DNA of 64,000 nucleotides from Pyrocephalus nanus. Taxonomy: Eukaryota; Chordata; Aves; Passeriformes; Tyrannidae. The DNA is taken from positions 22,398,001 to 22,462,000 of the forward strand of contig CM076270.1 in the NCBI GenBank assembly GCA_038380795.1, in the 5' to 3' direction. Shown piece by piece: positions 11,227 through 23,048 of the stretch (the first letter of the stretch is position 1; the number at the start of each line of letters is the position of its first letter). Made by a program: the position numbers and the translations under genes. The notes beneath the pieces are model-generated. The model saw only the letters and a program-made list of their open reading frames with translations, was not told the origin of the DNA and made no database searches.

Positions 11227-13860
11227 TTTCTATAAGATAAATACTAGCCTAAGAAAGAGCAAGATTCTCAGTCCTTCCAAACTCTTAACCCTGGATTCCC
11301 AGGTAGTAGCAGGAATGGAGAAAACATTGGAAACTTTACTATCCGTGCCAACTAGAAACTTGTGATCTTTCCTCTTAAATTTAGCACTTGCCTGATGTAA
11401 ATTTCTGCAGCATTTCCTAGTCAATTGTCAAAGGCTGTGTATTGCATTAATCAACTAAAAATATGGTGAGTTTTTCCCCTTTGCTTCGATTGGATCAGCC
11501 TCCCATTGGTGCAATTCAGTTTTTGGTCAGTAAAATTTCCAGTAGGCTACAATAATAAACCCATCTTTATTCCTAGTTGGTGCAACTCTATGTTCCATAC
11601 AATAACATTAGCTTATATTTTGGAAAAAAGGAAAACTACCTTATGGAAAAATCTATTATGAAAAAAGCTATTCATCCTTGTGCAAAGTGAGAGCATTAAA
11701 TCTTAGTGAATTAAAATTCACATTCGTTGGGAACATTTTACAGGTATAAGGTAGCAAAACCCAACCAAACAAAATCATCAGCACTGTCAGTTTTGATGAA
11801 CACCAAACTTTTCTGAATTATACCAAAATCCAATATCTATCATTGGTGTAAATGAGGATGTTACTGCAGCAGATTTCTGTGACTAATGCTGTGATGTCAA
11901 ATTCCTTTGCTTCGTCTCTTCTTTAGTGCAAATAGGAAAATAATTTTAAAAACTAAACAAGAAAAGGACATTTCTCTTACATTCAAGTGTTCAACCAGAA
12001 GCTCCCCAGAGGTTTCTGTGCTGGCTCATTTATAGTATAATTCAACAAGAGCAGTTAAGTGATACTGTTGTAAAGTTTAAGTGCTTTTGCTAATTTTCCT
12101 GGCCCTGGGGGGTTTTGTATCATATATTTCATTTGAAGCAATATAAATTTCAGTGAGCAATCAGAAACATTCCCTAAGGAGTTCAGGGGGACATCTAGAC
12201 AAAGAAGTTCCCTTTATAAATATATGCCATGCATTCTTTGTAGCCACTCTTGTAATAATCTCTACACTCAATTTTCTCCACTTGTTATTGTCATCTGCTA
12301 CAGATTTAAATACTAACACACACTCATTGTGGATATACATACTTACACTATTAACATACTTCAATATTTATGATCAAACACACCCATGAAAATGAAATTA
12401 ATCTTTTTCTTGGCAGCATCTGAAATAGCAAGCAGTATTCCTAACTCTGCCAACCCCATGGCTGGAAGCCACACACAGACAGCACTACCTCAGAGATAAA
12501 AAGGAAGAAAAGCTCCAGGAGTGGTCTGCAGATCTCCCAGAAGATCCATCATCTCGCTGTGGGATGGTGATGGGTTGGACACATAGTTCAGTCCCAGAAC
12601 AACCCAGCAATACTGATGACCTCAACAACCCTAACTGGTTCACATCTTCCCACAGCCAAGAGTTAGGATTACCTAGAACTCCCTGGTGTTCTGTCAACAC
12701 CAAGTGGTCCACCACGACCAAAAGGTGTTGAGTGGGAGAGCAGCAAGTGTTGTATGAAAAGATTTACTCAACTGGGTCTTGTTGAATTGGTGCAGAGTTA
12801 CTCATTAAAATTTATGGCCACTTTCTGCAGTAGATCAGACAATCATTCAAACAGCTACAAAATTCACAATTGCATGAGAGACTAAACACAAGGAAGAGAG
12901 CAGGAAGTATGATAAACCATAAACACAGGTCCTTGGTGTAACACAAATAACCAGAATCTCCATTTCCACTGACAACACTTAAAATCATATCATTTTCATA
13001 TTGCTGTAATTGCTTTAATATGCTGGAGACCTAAAAGGTAGGTAACTCTACAGTCCTAAGCCTAGAGAACTCTTCAGAGCAGCAATGAGAGATAGTGAAA
13101 CATTTATTTGGTTCATTAACTTCAAGAGCTCAGTGTTCTTCAAATCATCTAAAGGGGAATCTGGTGCCTCCCCTACACACCCCAAATGCTGGGACTCCAG
13201 GACACGCATTTAAGATACAGGAAGCCCTAAAGTGTTGATGCTGCCCTTGAAAGGGGAAGGACATTTGGCTCATTGGGCCTGACTACTGGGAAAGGTCTGG
13301 CAGATATGCCAGGTGAAAAGAAGAGTTGTAAACACATACCTAAACAAGCTTAGATCATGCAGATGAGATTACCTGCACGTTAAGAAAGGCCCAGCAGCAT
13401 CCAGCCAAGCACTGTGGCAATCAAGATGGTAACTAGATTATTAGATTTAGATTATTCCACGTACTTAGGTCCAAGGTGACTGTGTGTGAGCGGATCTAAA
13501 CAGAAGAAAATAGTATAGGAAAATGGTTTTCTGTCCTTCAGTTAAAGCAATCCAGTAAATCAGCAGTATCTCAATATTAATACACACTCAAATTTCATCT
13601 CTTTCTCTGCTTTCCATTTAGAACCGTGGGAAAACAGATGGACTCTCCTTCATGCCCTCTACTCAATAGATTTGTTGAACCAAAGAAAGAGAAAACGCCA
13701 ACAAACACCCTCCAGTAGCTTTCTGTTGTTCTCCACAGTCTGCTGTATTTTTAATTTATTCCTTTTTTTACTTATTCCTTTAAAGATCTAACTCAGTAAG
13801 CCTGAAATACCAAAGTCTACATATTGAAAATATGTTGAAAGAGGAGGGGATTTTTTTATC

Positions 13861-13875
13861 TTTTTTTTTTTTTTT
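13861..13875. repeat. Poly-T tract, 15 T
   Basis: Uninterrupted T-run just downstream of a 7-base T-run. It is one of only three T-runs of at least 14 bases on this strand. Confidence 0.9.
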
Positions 13876-14334
13876 AATGGTTCTGAGCACTGGTTCTGAG
13901 TGGTACCAGCCTTTGAGATCAGCGAGAGCCAGCATTTTTTCCTCAAGCAGCTGCAACATTTCTCTCCATCATCTCCCTTTCCCTGCAGATGCTAGTGTCA
14001 GACCAGCTGAGACCAGAAGCATGAAGGCTGAGATACCATGAGAATGGCTGTTCTTGCACAGAAGTAGTGAAATGCATGCAGAAGTCACAAGAGATGTGGC
14101 AGCAACACAACATGTCCTTTTCAATTTAGCAAGTTCATTTCTTTTGGATATGGCTGTTCCAGCTTCTGGGAACTCACTTGAACTACATGTTTTAGAGTTA
14201 TAAAAAAACTGCATGGTATCAGCCAGAATAAAGTCTCTTAATTTACTTTCTTCTTTTTGAAGTTTAACACCATTTCTACATAAGTTGTTTTTAAAGTAAT
14301 TATTTTCATTAAATAATGGCAATTTGCTCACTGA
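13876..14334. other. Noncoding, with an unassigned 144-codon minus-strand open frame
   Basis: A minus-strand frame from 14403 to 13969 stays open for 144 codons, the longest on that strand. Its residues suggest no domain, signal peptide or repeat. Its start lies inside a likely ancient dispersed repeat (14335-14530), which argues against a host gene. I treat it as a chance open frame. Confidence 0.5.
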
Positions 14335-14530
14335 AATAGCTGGGGAAATCCCTGTGTACTTCAGCGAGCACTGACTGAGGCCTCCAACATTAAATTCTAT
14401 CATCCTTAAAGACTTGACCCTGCACCACTAAACATTACTGGGAATTATGCCATTGGCTTCAAAGGGAGGAGGAACAGGCCCTAAATAAGCAAAACTTGTA
14501 GTTATTACTCCAACGGGAGTAATCCTGTCA
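14335..14530 (+). repeat. Probable ancient amniote dispersed repeat relic
   Basis: The segment around 14430-14490 contains ATGCCATTGGCTTCAAAGG followed by GGAGGAACAGGCCCT. This closely resembles a widespread amniote repeat motif in which a 'gccattgacttcaatggga' core is followed by 'caggatcaggccc'. The next 50 bases contain a second, related 'ggagtaatcctg' phrase. I know this motif from many reptile and bird sequences but cannot name its family with confidence. Its limits are approximate and the copy is diverged. Confidence 0.45.
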
Positions 14531-17500
14531 GGCCACAGAATGTGCCTATATAAGCCAAAAATCCAACAGTGCTTTCTAAATGATATCCATAGACTCTGCA
14601 TGAGTGTTCTGTATTTACATATGCACAAACCACTCCAGTGTTTGTATCAGGTAATTGTACAGGAAGGCACAAGGGAGTTCTAAGAGAGCCTGTGTATGAA
14701 TCCCAGCCTGTGTGTCTGATGGGTTCAAAGCCCTTCCCCAGTATTATCCCTCCAAAATAAACATGCACAGACAATTAAGTCTCCTCATAGACCAAATTGC
14801 CAGTGCAAGTCACAGGAGTTTTATAATTAAGCCCTGCCCATCTTCTTCCCTCCTTCCACTTGAAATCAAATGAAGAATGGTGGAATTGCACAGGATTTTT
14901 CTTCCTTAGCAGTGTTATTTTTGACAACACCACTGACTGATTTGCTAACAAGTGATGCAGATTGTGTTTGAACCCACTGCCTTAAGCAGGAAAAGGCAGA
15001 ACAAATGCCATATAAAAATATGTGAATTGCCTTTGCAGAGTAGAACCCGGTGTCATCACAATAGTGTTCGTTGTCCACATAACCACACAGGGCAGAACAC
15101 TGTGACAGACAGGACAAAAAACTGTAGGACTCATATCTGGTGTCTATGACTGCAGGTATTTGAACCTGGGATTTGAACTCAAACAGTGGGAAAGCAGTTA
15201 TCAGTCCTTTAGAGAACGTTCCAATAAGCAGGCAGAGCCAAGGGAGACAAGGTTAGATCACAACACCAATAATTATTGTTTAAAAATTACTACAACTCTT
15301 GGTTTTCTTTTTTCCCCTCTCTCTTATTTATGCCTCTCCAACTCTTCCAACCCAGGAAGTCACCAAGGTCAACAAGCTTTATTGAACAGATATCTAAACT
15401 TCATTTAAATGCAATTTCCAGAATCTATGAGGGTGAAACAATCTAAGCCTAACACACTTTTGATAAGATGTTGCACTTAGCTTTTCCAAATCAAGTTAAC
15501 ATCTCCTCCACTTTACCAACTTCCTCAAGGCTCAAAACTTCTCCAGAATTCTGAACATTTAGCTTTCTTTTGTACTTCACACTTGTCTATAAACTTAGTC
15601 TTACACTGCACAGCAAAGGAATCTAGGAGGGACATAGGCCAGGATAAACTTTCAAAATATCTCATTGTGGGTTTTTCCCCCTCATTTCAGTATTCATGAC
15701 TGTAGTTTAAAACTATAGATACATAAAAGGATTACTATTCTTGGTATGAAAAAGCATATTCAGGCACAGTTTCTCACCAAAAGGAGCTCAAACCTATCTA
15801 ATATGCTGAACGAGTAATGGAAATTTTCAGCAATGCAAGACAGGCAAAGAGGTTTATACTATTTGAGATCATTATATACCTCTCTTGGGAGAAAATAGGC
15901 TGATTCCTCAGGGACAGAAAGGAAGTGCAAGAAGCTTGAATTCAGCAGCTCAGGAGTTGAACTAAATAATGAGTCCCAACAAAGGTGATAGAGGATAGTA
16001 ACTCTGGAGACACCTACAGCACCCAAACCCATCCTTTGCCAGAGATTCCTGCTAAGTTATTGATTCAGGGAGAGTGTGATTTTTAAAGGAAATTAAATCC
16101 TCTTGGAGAAGGACAGATCCAAAACTGGTAGATAAAGATTATTGTAAAGGGAATTGAACATTGGAAAGGGAACATGCATCCACTCTGAAGAAAGGGGATA
16201 GCCCATAGCTGCCTGGAAAACAAAGAAAGAGGGAGGAAACGGCAAATATGTTGGTTGATGTTATCTGAGACGTGATGAAAGAATTGTATTCCCATCTGGG
16301 AGTTTTTGAAAACAAAGAACTTGCTGGACCACACGTATATACTGCTCAAAGGAAAGTGCCTTCTCTCCCTCGACAGAACACTGAGGTTTCCACCCACAAT
16401 AGGTTAAAGAATAAAGATTGTGTTGGCTGACACGAGGACTCCACCAGCTCAACCCCCTTCCCAGCCCTGGGCACAGCCCTGGATATATTTGCTCTGTTGG
16501 TAGGAGAAGAGGCGAGGATTTCCCCCAGTAACTCTCCAGCTGAACTTGCCAGAGGCCTCCCGTGGCAGGAAGTCAATTTATAGACTTCTGACACGCAGCA
16601 GCTGCTGCCGAAAGCTCCCCACGGCTTTCAAAGCCACACTGACCAGTCTGCTACCACAGCCTCCCTATTTTTAACAGGATCTTGAAAAACAGAAGTTTAT
16701 GCCCAAGGGTTCAGAGATTTCCAGGGTTTTCTCTTTTCTACGTCAGATTGCTCACATGGAGATTGTCACCAGAAAGATCTCTGAGGATCTTTAACTCTTG
16801 TACTTTATACCACTCCCAAGTGGTACCCACTTTCAGGTCCTGTGCTCTATTACCTGTTTAATATTTTGTGCTAAAGGAACAAAGCACAAGCAGAGGAAGA
16901 TTTCAGTATAGGCTTATTTAGCTATCACAAAAACAATAAGTTTTACACCGCTATTTGAAACCATTATTTTCTGAGCAGACTGATGGTTAGCACGCAAGGT
17001 TTTTAATGAATGGATTTGGCCCATTCAACATTTTTAAAACCAGGCCACGCTGCCTTCTACTTTGAAATAGACCCATATATCAGTAAAGAACTGTTTGTCA
17101 TCTCTGTATCTCTCAGCCTGCATTTTGGATTTCTCCCGACCCCTCACCATCTGGCATTGCCACCAGTACCCACTGCATTACATTTTCAGCGCTATCCTGT
17201 CTGGCGCATTATTTCTCTTGGAACTCGAGGATGCAAGAAACTGAGGAATTCCAAGAGCTGTTAATGGCCTTTTTCAGTTCAGCAAAAGTCAGAAAAATTT
17301 TACCAGTTGGCATTTTTTATTATTCCCATCTCAAGGAACAGCTGCTTTCCCCCCTCTGCTGGCATCCTGCCAGGAAAACAAAGCCATCTAGTTAACACTA
17401 GAACTGTCAATAACCCACAGACTCCAACCTGATAAAGCCATCATCAAATCAAGTCCTAAGAACAGTGAAAAAGTAATAGGGATTGCTATACCAGGTAAAC

Positions 17501-19525
17501 CAAGATGAAATCTCCCTGAAGTAATTTAAATCAAATTTATGGAATGCTGATAAAAACCTTACACGTAGGGCAGAACTTTTCCATGCAGGCATTCCCCATT
17601 AGAGCTGCTATTCTCTGTGCCATGTTCAACATGCTGATTAGATGAGAATCTGTTTTCTCTCCTCAAAAAGTTGGCTTTTTAAAAGCCAGAATTTTGCTTC
17701 AAGTAAAATACTAATACTGGCCAGGCTCTTTGAAGAGCACCTTTTTCACTAAAACTCTCACAAGGGAGCAGGGAGAATACCTCAGCATAACAGATCAAAA
17801 AAAGTCCTTCAGACTGACCTAAAAATCTCCTGAAAGCACCTAAAGGTCAGGTGTGGGTGAGGCATGCCCTGTGACACTTGATCAGGTAAATGGCCAGTCA
17901 ATATTTACAGCACCTGAAGCTTTCAGAGAAATACCTACATATTTTGCCAGAGAAAAATCAGTCAGCAAATGCATGGTCAGAGTAAACCTAAATTTACAGT
18001 TGGATACTGCATGCTAGAAACTCCTGATGCTGCAGAGACTCAACTTCTCACCATCCCAGAAAGTAAGGCCCCTGCAAAAATTTCTATGACCTTGTTCTTC
18101 ACAAACCCTTCTATTCACCTAGATCCCACTCTTCTCTTTCTCCTTGTTTTAAGTCAGCTAAGCCCCTTTTTCCATCATTGCTCTTGTTCACTTCATCTTT
18201 CACTACTTTTACAAACCAATTACTACATAGAATCCAATTACTTCTTTTCCTGCTCTAATAATGACCTGCCACTGTAAGAAAGCACATCTTTTCATCTGCA
18301 TCTACTCAGCTTCTTAATCCATGAAAATGAGCACACAACTTTCCCACTACAGTCAGTCTCTGCTACTTCTGGATGAGACTTGTTTGCAACGCTATTATTG
18401 TAATTTATTACATCCCATCCTCCCTAAATACCATTTTCCTTGCTGCAAACCAAAGATCTTTTTTTCCTGGCATCGAGCAACCCTGCAGTATCTTCGTTGA
18501 CACCCTGCCAAGATCTTTGCAGGTTCTCAGCAAATCTGTTAGTCTCTGCTGGGGCCAGCTGCTGTCTACAACCCTCACACATTCTGAGCTTCGTTCGATT
18601 AGAAACCCCCCTGAATATATTACGTGCTTCTGACCTCAGGGGTAATCAGATGGAAAGACACTTGTGCTGACCACTGCAGAATCCTTCGCTCACTAGCCCT
18701 GAAATTCAATTTGTATAATATCACAATGGGTGAGAAGAGATCAGGTCAGAAGAAGAAAGGAGTTTTCATCCGAGTCTTCCTAAAGATTCAGTCTTGGCAT
18801 CATGTTCAGAGACATTTATCCCACCCTCCCAAAGAACCAGATGAAATCTCAGAAGCTGATGAGATTTGAACTGCTACCAACTTTTAAAAAATGCCTCAGA
18901 GCTGTCAGCATTCCAGTTCTGATCCATCACAGGCTGCAACATATTCACATGATTCAGCATTATTTCATTAGATGTCAAATTTTACACACATCAACAGAGT
19001 TTTTTTGTGGTTTTTTTTTTTTGTAAAACGTGAAAGTTTGGACTGGTTTTCCTTTATTGGCCAGCTAGGCTGCTCTGGCTTTTGTTAGCAAAGACATTCA
19101 ACACATTATGAGCATGCACTAAACAGTAGGCTTCTTGGTAAAGACATAACCATTAGGCTACATGGTACCCACAAGGTGTGCTGTAGATACACCTGATGGA
19201 TCAGGCTCTGGGGCTGAAAGAGGAAAAACCCACACCTGGAACCCCAAATCACGCAAGGAGAATGTGCAGGTGGTATGAAAAGCAGTGGCTCTAGGACTAG
19301 ATGAAAACTGAGTAGGACTTCAAGGGTCAGTGTGGTGGATTTAAATGCCAAACCTGGTAGGAGTGTCTATATTCTATACAGAGATTAGTCCAAAAGACCT
19401 CACTTCTTATAATAACCTATAAATGTAACAGAACAGAAATTTTTACCACTTCGAGCTCAAAAGATTGATCCCCAATAAGTGAAAAGTACCAGGGAAAAAA
19501 GTCACAGCTACCAACCACAGAGTAG
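14531..19525. other. Noncoding unique sequence, no gene recognised
   Basis: I recognise no exon. A GC-richer patch at 16430-16640 opens minus-strand frames (16083-16594) without a known domain. The stretch 17130-17230 keeps four CpG sites (CCCGAC, AGCGCT, GGCGCA, CTCGAG), more than its surroundings. Poly-T runs of about 12 occur near 19011. Confidence 0.6.
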
Positions 19526-19571
19526 GAAACAAACAAACAAAAACCCAAAACCAACCAAACAAACAAACCAC
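19526..19571. repeat. AAAC/CCAAC low-complexity tract
   Basis: Made of AAAC, CCAAAA and CCAACC units. It belongs to a group of similar A/C tracts in this window (see also 34139, 44179, 47253, 48790 and 63769). Confidence 0.9.
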
Positions 19572-21141
19572 CACTCAATGCCTAGAAAACAGGTGCACAC
19601 CTGCTCTCTAGCCATTGCCAGGGATGCTCAGATACTACAAACACATCACAGTCCCACAGGCTCAGGTTCAGAGGAACGGCAGGTTTGTAGCTGTTTCTGG
19701 GACTCAGTTTTAAGATGCCCGTTTGTGGCCTTTAAAGTGGCAATTGGCTTTACAGTGGCACTTAGGTATGGTTTTCAACTAACTGCAGCATAAAATCATG
19801 CACTGCAATTTTTCCCTTCCTTGGATTTCCGTGCTTGATCAGACCTTTGTGTACCATCCTTTCTAGAAACTGGGTTTTGGCAGCTCTGCCCTACCCTCTG
19901 GTTATTGTTGTTTTGTGAGCATATGAAAAATGAAAGAAGCCATAAAAGCAGCAACTGCAGGAAAAAGCAAAGCAACTGAGCCAGTGCTTGGAGAGGGATC
20001 TGGAAATGCTTGGTGCAAGAGATGGTCTTTTGTCTATTCTGGTTTAATGGCTCGGTGTGGGTGGGTGTCAAACAATAGTGAGGCCAAAATTACCACCAAT
20101 TGTTATTCTGGGACAGCAGTTATTGCACACTCCTGCCCAACTTGCCAGCACTTCGAGTGGCACAGGCAACACCTTCCAGACACAGGAAGAAGAGTTATTC
20201 TCTAGTTTTTAGTGCAAATGAAGAATTAGCAGGTGAGAACCTCAGGGAAGAATGTCCCAAAAACCTGCATTCATATACCTATCAACAGATCTTTAGGAAA
20301 AGTTGTTGCCTTACACATTTTGTGAAGATTTTAAACCAAAATGGAATATATATCTACTGATGCAAAGAACATCACTAGGGAGCCTACCAGCAGCAGTTCA
20401 TAAGCCTAATGTGTGGCACAACAAACTACACATCAATACATGACCAGCATGAGCTCTTGGGCTCTGCCCTGTAAGTGTCCCCCGCGGGTATGGTGACATC
20501 ATTTGTGCTAAATACCAACTGAACTCCAGACCTCAGTTCTCAGCTGACCGAACGACCCCACAGCACATCGTGGGGGAACCAAAGGACATGCACATGCTCA
20601 GTCAACTCACAAACCTTTACTAACATGATTTCCCCTTCAGTCCGCATTAGTTCCAGCTAGACAGCGTTGGTGTTATGGCAGAAGCAGACAAGACAAGTAG
20701 ATTAAGGGAGAAGGATTCTATATTTCTTAACTACTTGATATCATATTGATATCATGAGGGTCAGTGCAAAAGCATTTTTAACCTGATAAGCCAGGTGCAA
20801 GACTGAGAATTACTTCTGCAAGGGATTGCACTAGAAAATGTTTCAGCTACAGTAGTGCCTCTTCCTTTAAGCATTCCACACACAGTTGTATTTTCTGAGG
20901 GTCTAGGAAATAATTTACTTCTTCCTGGTGATGACCCGTTCCTAAATTAAAAAGCTCCAGCTCTCCAAGGCAAAACAAGTATGCCCAGAGAGTAATGTAG
21001 TAGTTCTTGTATGTGCTTGTGGAGTTCTGGAATTCTGCATCTTGAAGCATAAAAGAGTACAAGATCTTAGAGGAATGCTGTTAAACAAGTCTAATAACTG
21101 TCTAGAATAAATTCTGTCACTTTAATGATTAACCATGGGGC
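19572..21141. other. Noncoding unique sequence with a CpG-retaining patch at 20479-20668
   Basis: Seven CpG dinucleotides cluster in about 190 bases (CCGCGGG, GACCGAACGAC, ATCGTGG, TCCGCA, AGCGTT) in a region otherwise nearly free of CpG. A TGACATCA core, close to a CRE/AP-1 site, lies in the same patch at about 20493-20501. Two TGATATCA palindromes lie at 20736-20743 and 20747-20754. No coding exon is recognised. Confidence 0.5.
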
Positions 21142-21255
21142 TGGAATCATGGAATATTCTGAATTGGAAGGGAACCACAAGGATCATCGAGTCCAGCTCA
21201 GAAGCGAACAGATCAAACATGACCTTGGCATTATCAGCACGGTGCTCACCTCCCA
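21142..21255 (-). mobile_element. CR1 LINE, short 3'-end fragment (minus orientation)
   Basis: Read on the plus strand, the segment begins 'aatcatggaatattctg', then 'aattggaagggaaccac' and 'aaggatcatcgagtcc'. This is the reverse complement of the CR1 3' terminus. The 'rest-of-tail' variant with CACAAGGATCATCGAGTCC differs from the copies at 4265 and 37796, so it is a different CR1 subfamily. Only about 110 bases remain and similarity fades near 21250. There is no coding part. Confidence 0.85.
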
Positions 21256-22239
21256 TCCAGGGAATTACAGAGCTCAGTCACCCTCTGTCAGTCTGCCCAC
21301 GCCAGCATTCCCACAGGTATTTTAATAGGATGCACGAGTATCTTTCCACTCAAATTTTGTTTCTGTAACCTTGTGACAGTAGCTTCAAAAAACCAATATT
21401 CTGCAAACACTGCTGTATAGTTTGAAGATAGTTCCAATTTTTGGGGGGGCTCAAGACACGTTCATTTACACAAGTGTTTAATTTTTCTGGACAGTTCATT
21501 CCACAGCTTAGAACCATTATATGCATTGTTCCCCACACTGGGGGATGCACTGGCTCTCACACAGGTGAATACTCAACAGCAGAAAGGACATGACTATTTA
21601 CAAAGATTATTAACTCAGTTGTTGGATTGATGCTTTGGACACTGGCTGCCATCTTCCAAATTTTCTTTTATAAGGATAGCCACACTCTAGTGGGCAGATA
21701 CAACAGACGGGTGATTAGAAATATATAATCACACTTTTTATACAAAATGCATTAAGGAAATCTAATTAGTGCCCGAGACTGGGGAGGTTGATGGCAATGG
21801 TGAAGACTTTCTGCTCAAGTAAACAGCATGTTTAACAATTAAGCAAATCAAGTAAACATTTTGCAGACTAATAGCAATATTGCTAGATCCTTCAGCTGGG
21901 AGAATTTCAACCACAATATTTTTCTCCTCACCTCTTTTACATTTATTTCTCTCAAACATTTAAGCACCTGCATTTTATAAATTTACCCTGGTAAAGTCCT
22001 GCATTCATTTTTGCTCCCGGGAGGTGTGACAGTTTCTTCAGCAATATTCATATGCTAAGTTTACAGTCATATACCTTGGATCAGTGTTTCAGAGAAGCAG
22101 TAAACATGAATTTGCTTTCATAGCCAGCACATCTAAAACCTCTTTCTGATTGTCACCCAATCAGAATGAAAATGCTCAAGTTCCAAATCAATTGTTCCAA
22201 AGATTTGTAAGCACATTAGGAGGATGTCAGTCACACTAA
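21256..22239. other. Noncoding unique sequence, no gene recognised
   Basis: AT-rich, with short overlapping frames on both strands and no recognisable motif. A 7-base G-run lies near 21443. Confidence 0.6.
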
Positions 22240-22560
22240 TTTAAGTCACCCTGCTGTGCAAAAGAAATTGTTCGAAAAAGTCACGCGCTCTCTCAATCAC
22301 AAAGTACTATAAAGTAATTTGGCATAACCAATTCAGAAAATATCAGACCCATAACTATACAATGTGAAATGTAGTGTTGATAAGATGATTTTTAATTAGA
22401 ATTTAGAGCTCATTTTGCAGTTATTCTACGAGACCCATTCTCGTCTGTAGCCACCGAGTATTGAAAATTAAAGATTTGCTGTATGCATTATTTAATAGGT
22501 CAAACACAATGAAATTACAAATGCAGATAATAAGGGAGAATCCCTGACTCAGTGAAAAAA
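22240..22560. other. Candidate conserved noncoding segment
   Basis: AT-rich sequence that still keeps six CpG sites between about 22272 and 22460 (TTCGAA, CACGCGC, TACGAG, CTCGTC, ACCGAG). It also has homeodomain-type TTAATTAG and ATTTAATA cores. CpG retention in otherwise CpG-poor DNA is compatible with an unmethylated or constrained regulatory element. There is no reading frame of note. Conservation itself cannot be seen from one sequence. Confidence 0.3.
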
Positions 22561-23033
22561 AAGAAAAATTAATGTAGGAAAGACTACATATAGAGAAGAA
22601 TTGGTGGTGTCTGCCCTGGTCTCCTGCCTGACTCTCTCCCAACCCCCTCAGCAAATTACAAAGAGACTACAAACAAAACTTTTTATGAAAAGTTATCTGG
22701 GCAAAGTGATACCACTGGAAATTATACAAATTATTTTATTTTCCAGTCAAAACTACTTGAAAGAAAATAGAAGGTATCAATATTTGTTCTTAAAAAATGA
22801 AAGTTAAAATAATTTTTATTATCCTCTAGGTGTAGAGTAAGGAGGAATCAGATTTTTAGTTGAGGAGAGTTTGAGATACTGAGTTTTATTCCAATATGGG
22901 GTACACCTGTATGTTAGTTTTTGATGAATCTTATGCATTTAAAACATAGTTTAAAAGATAACTCCAGTTAGTGGAAAGGGAATCTTGCAGCTATGAAAAA
23001 AGTGGTTTGCATCAAGGCTTCAAAACAGCATTT

Positions 23034-23048
23034 AAAAAAAAAAAAAAA
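23034..23048. repeat. Poly-A tract, 15 A
   Basis: Uninterrupted A-run in unique sequence. Confidence 0.9.

Larger units (their letters stand above)
10346..13860. other. Noncoding AT-rich unique sequence
   Basis: Frames are short throughout. Two octamer-type ATGCAAAT motifs occur at 10921-10928 and 11076-11083. A 17-base tandem duplication lies at 10498-10531 and a TA/CA-rich tract at about 11192-11226. I recognise no exon. Confidence 0.6.

Noticed and set aside
13969..14403. 144-codon minus-strand open frame as a gene
   Set aside because: No recognisable domain, and its start overlaps a probable ancient repeat. No splice or promoter context is visible.
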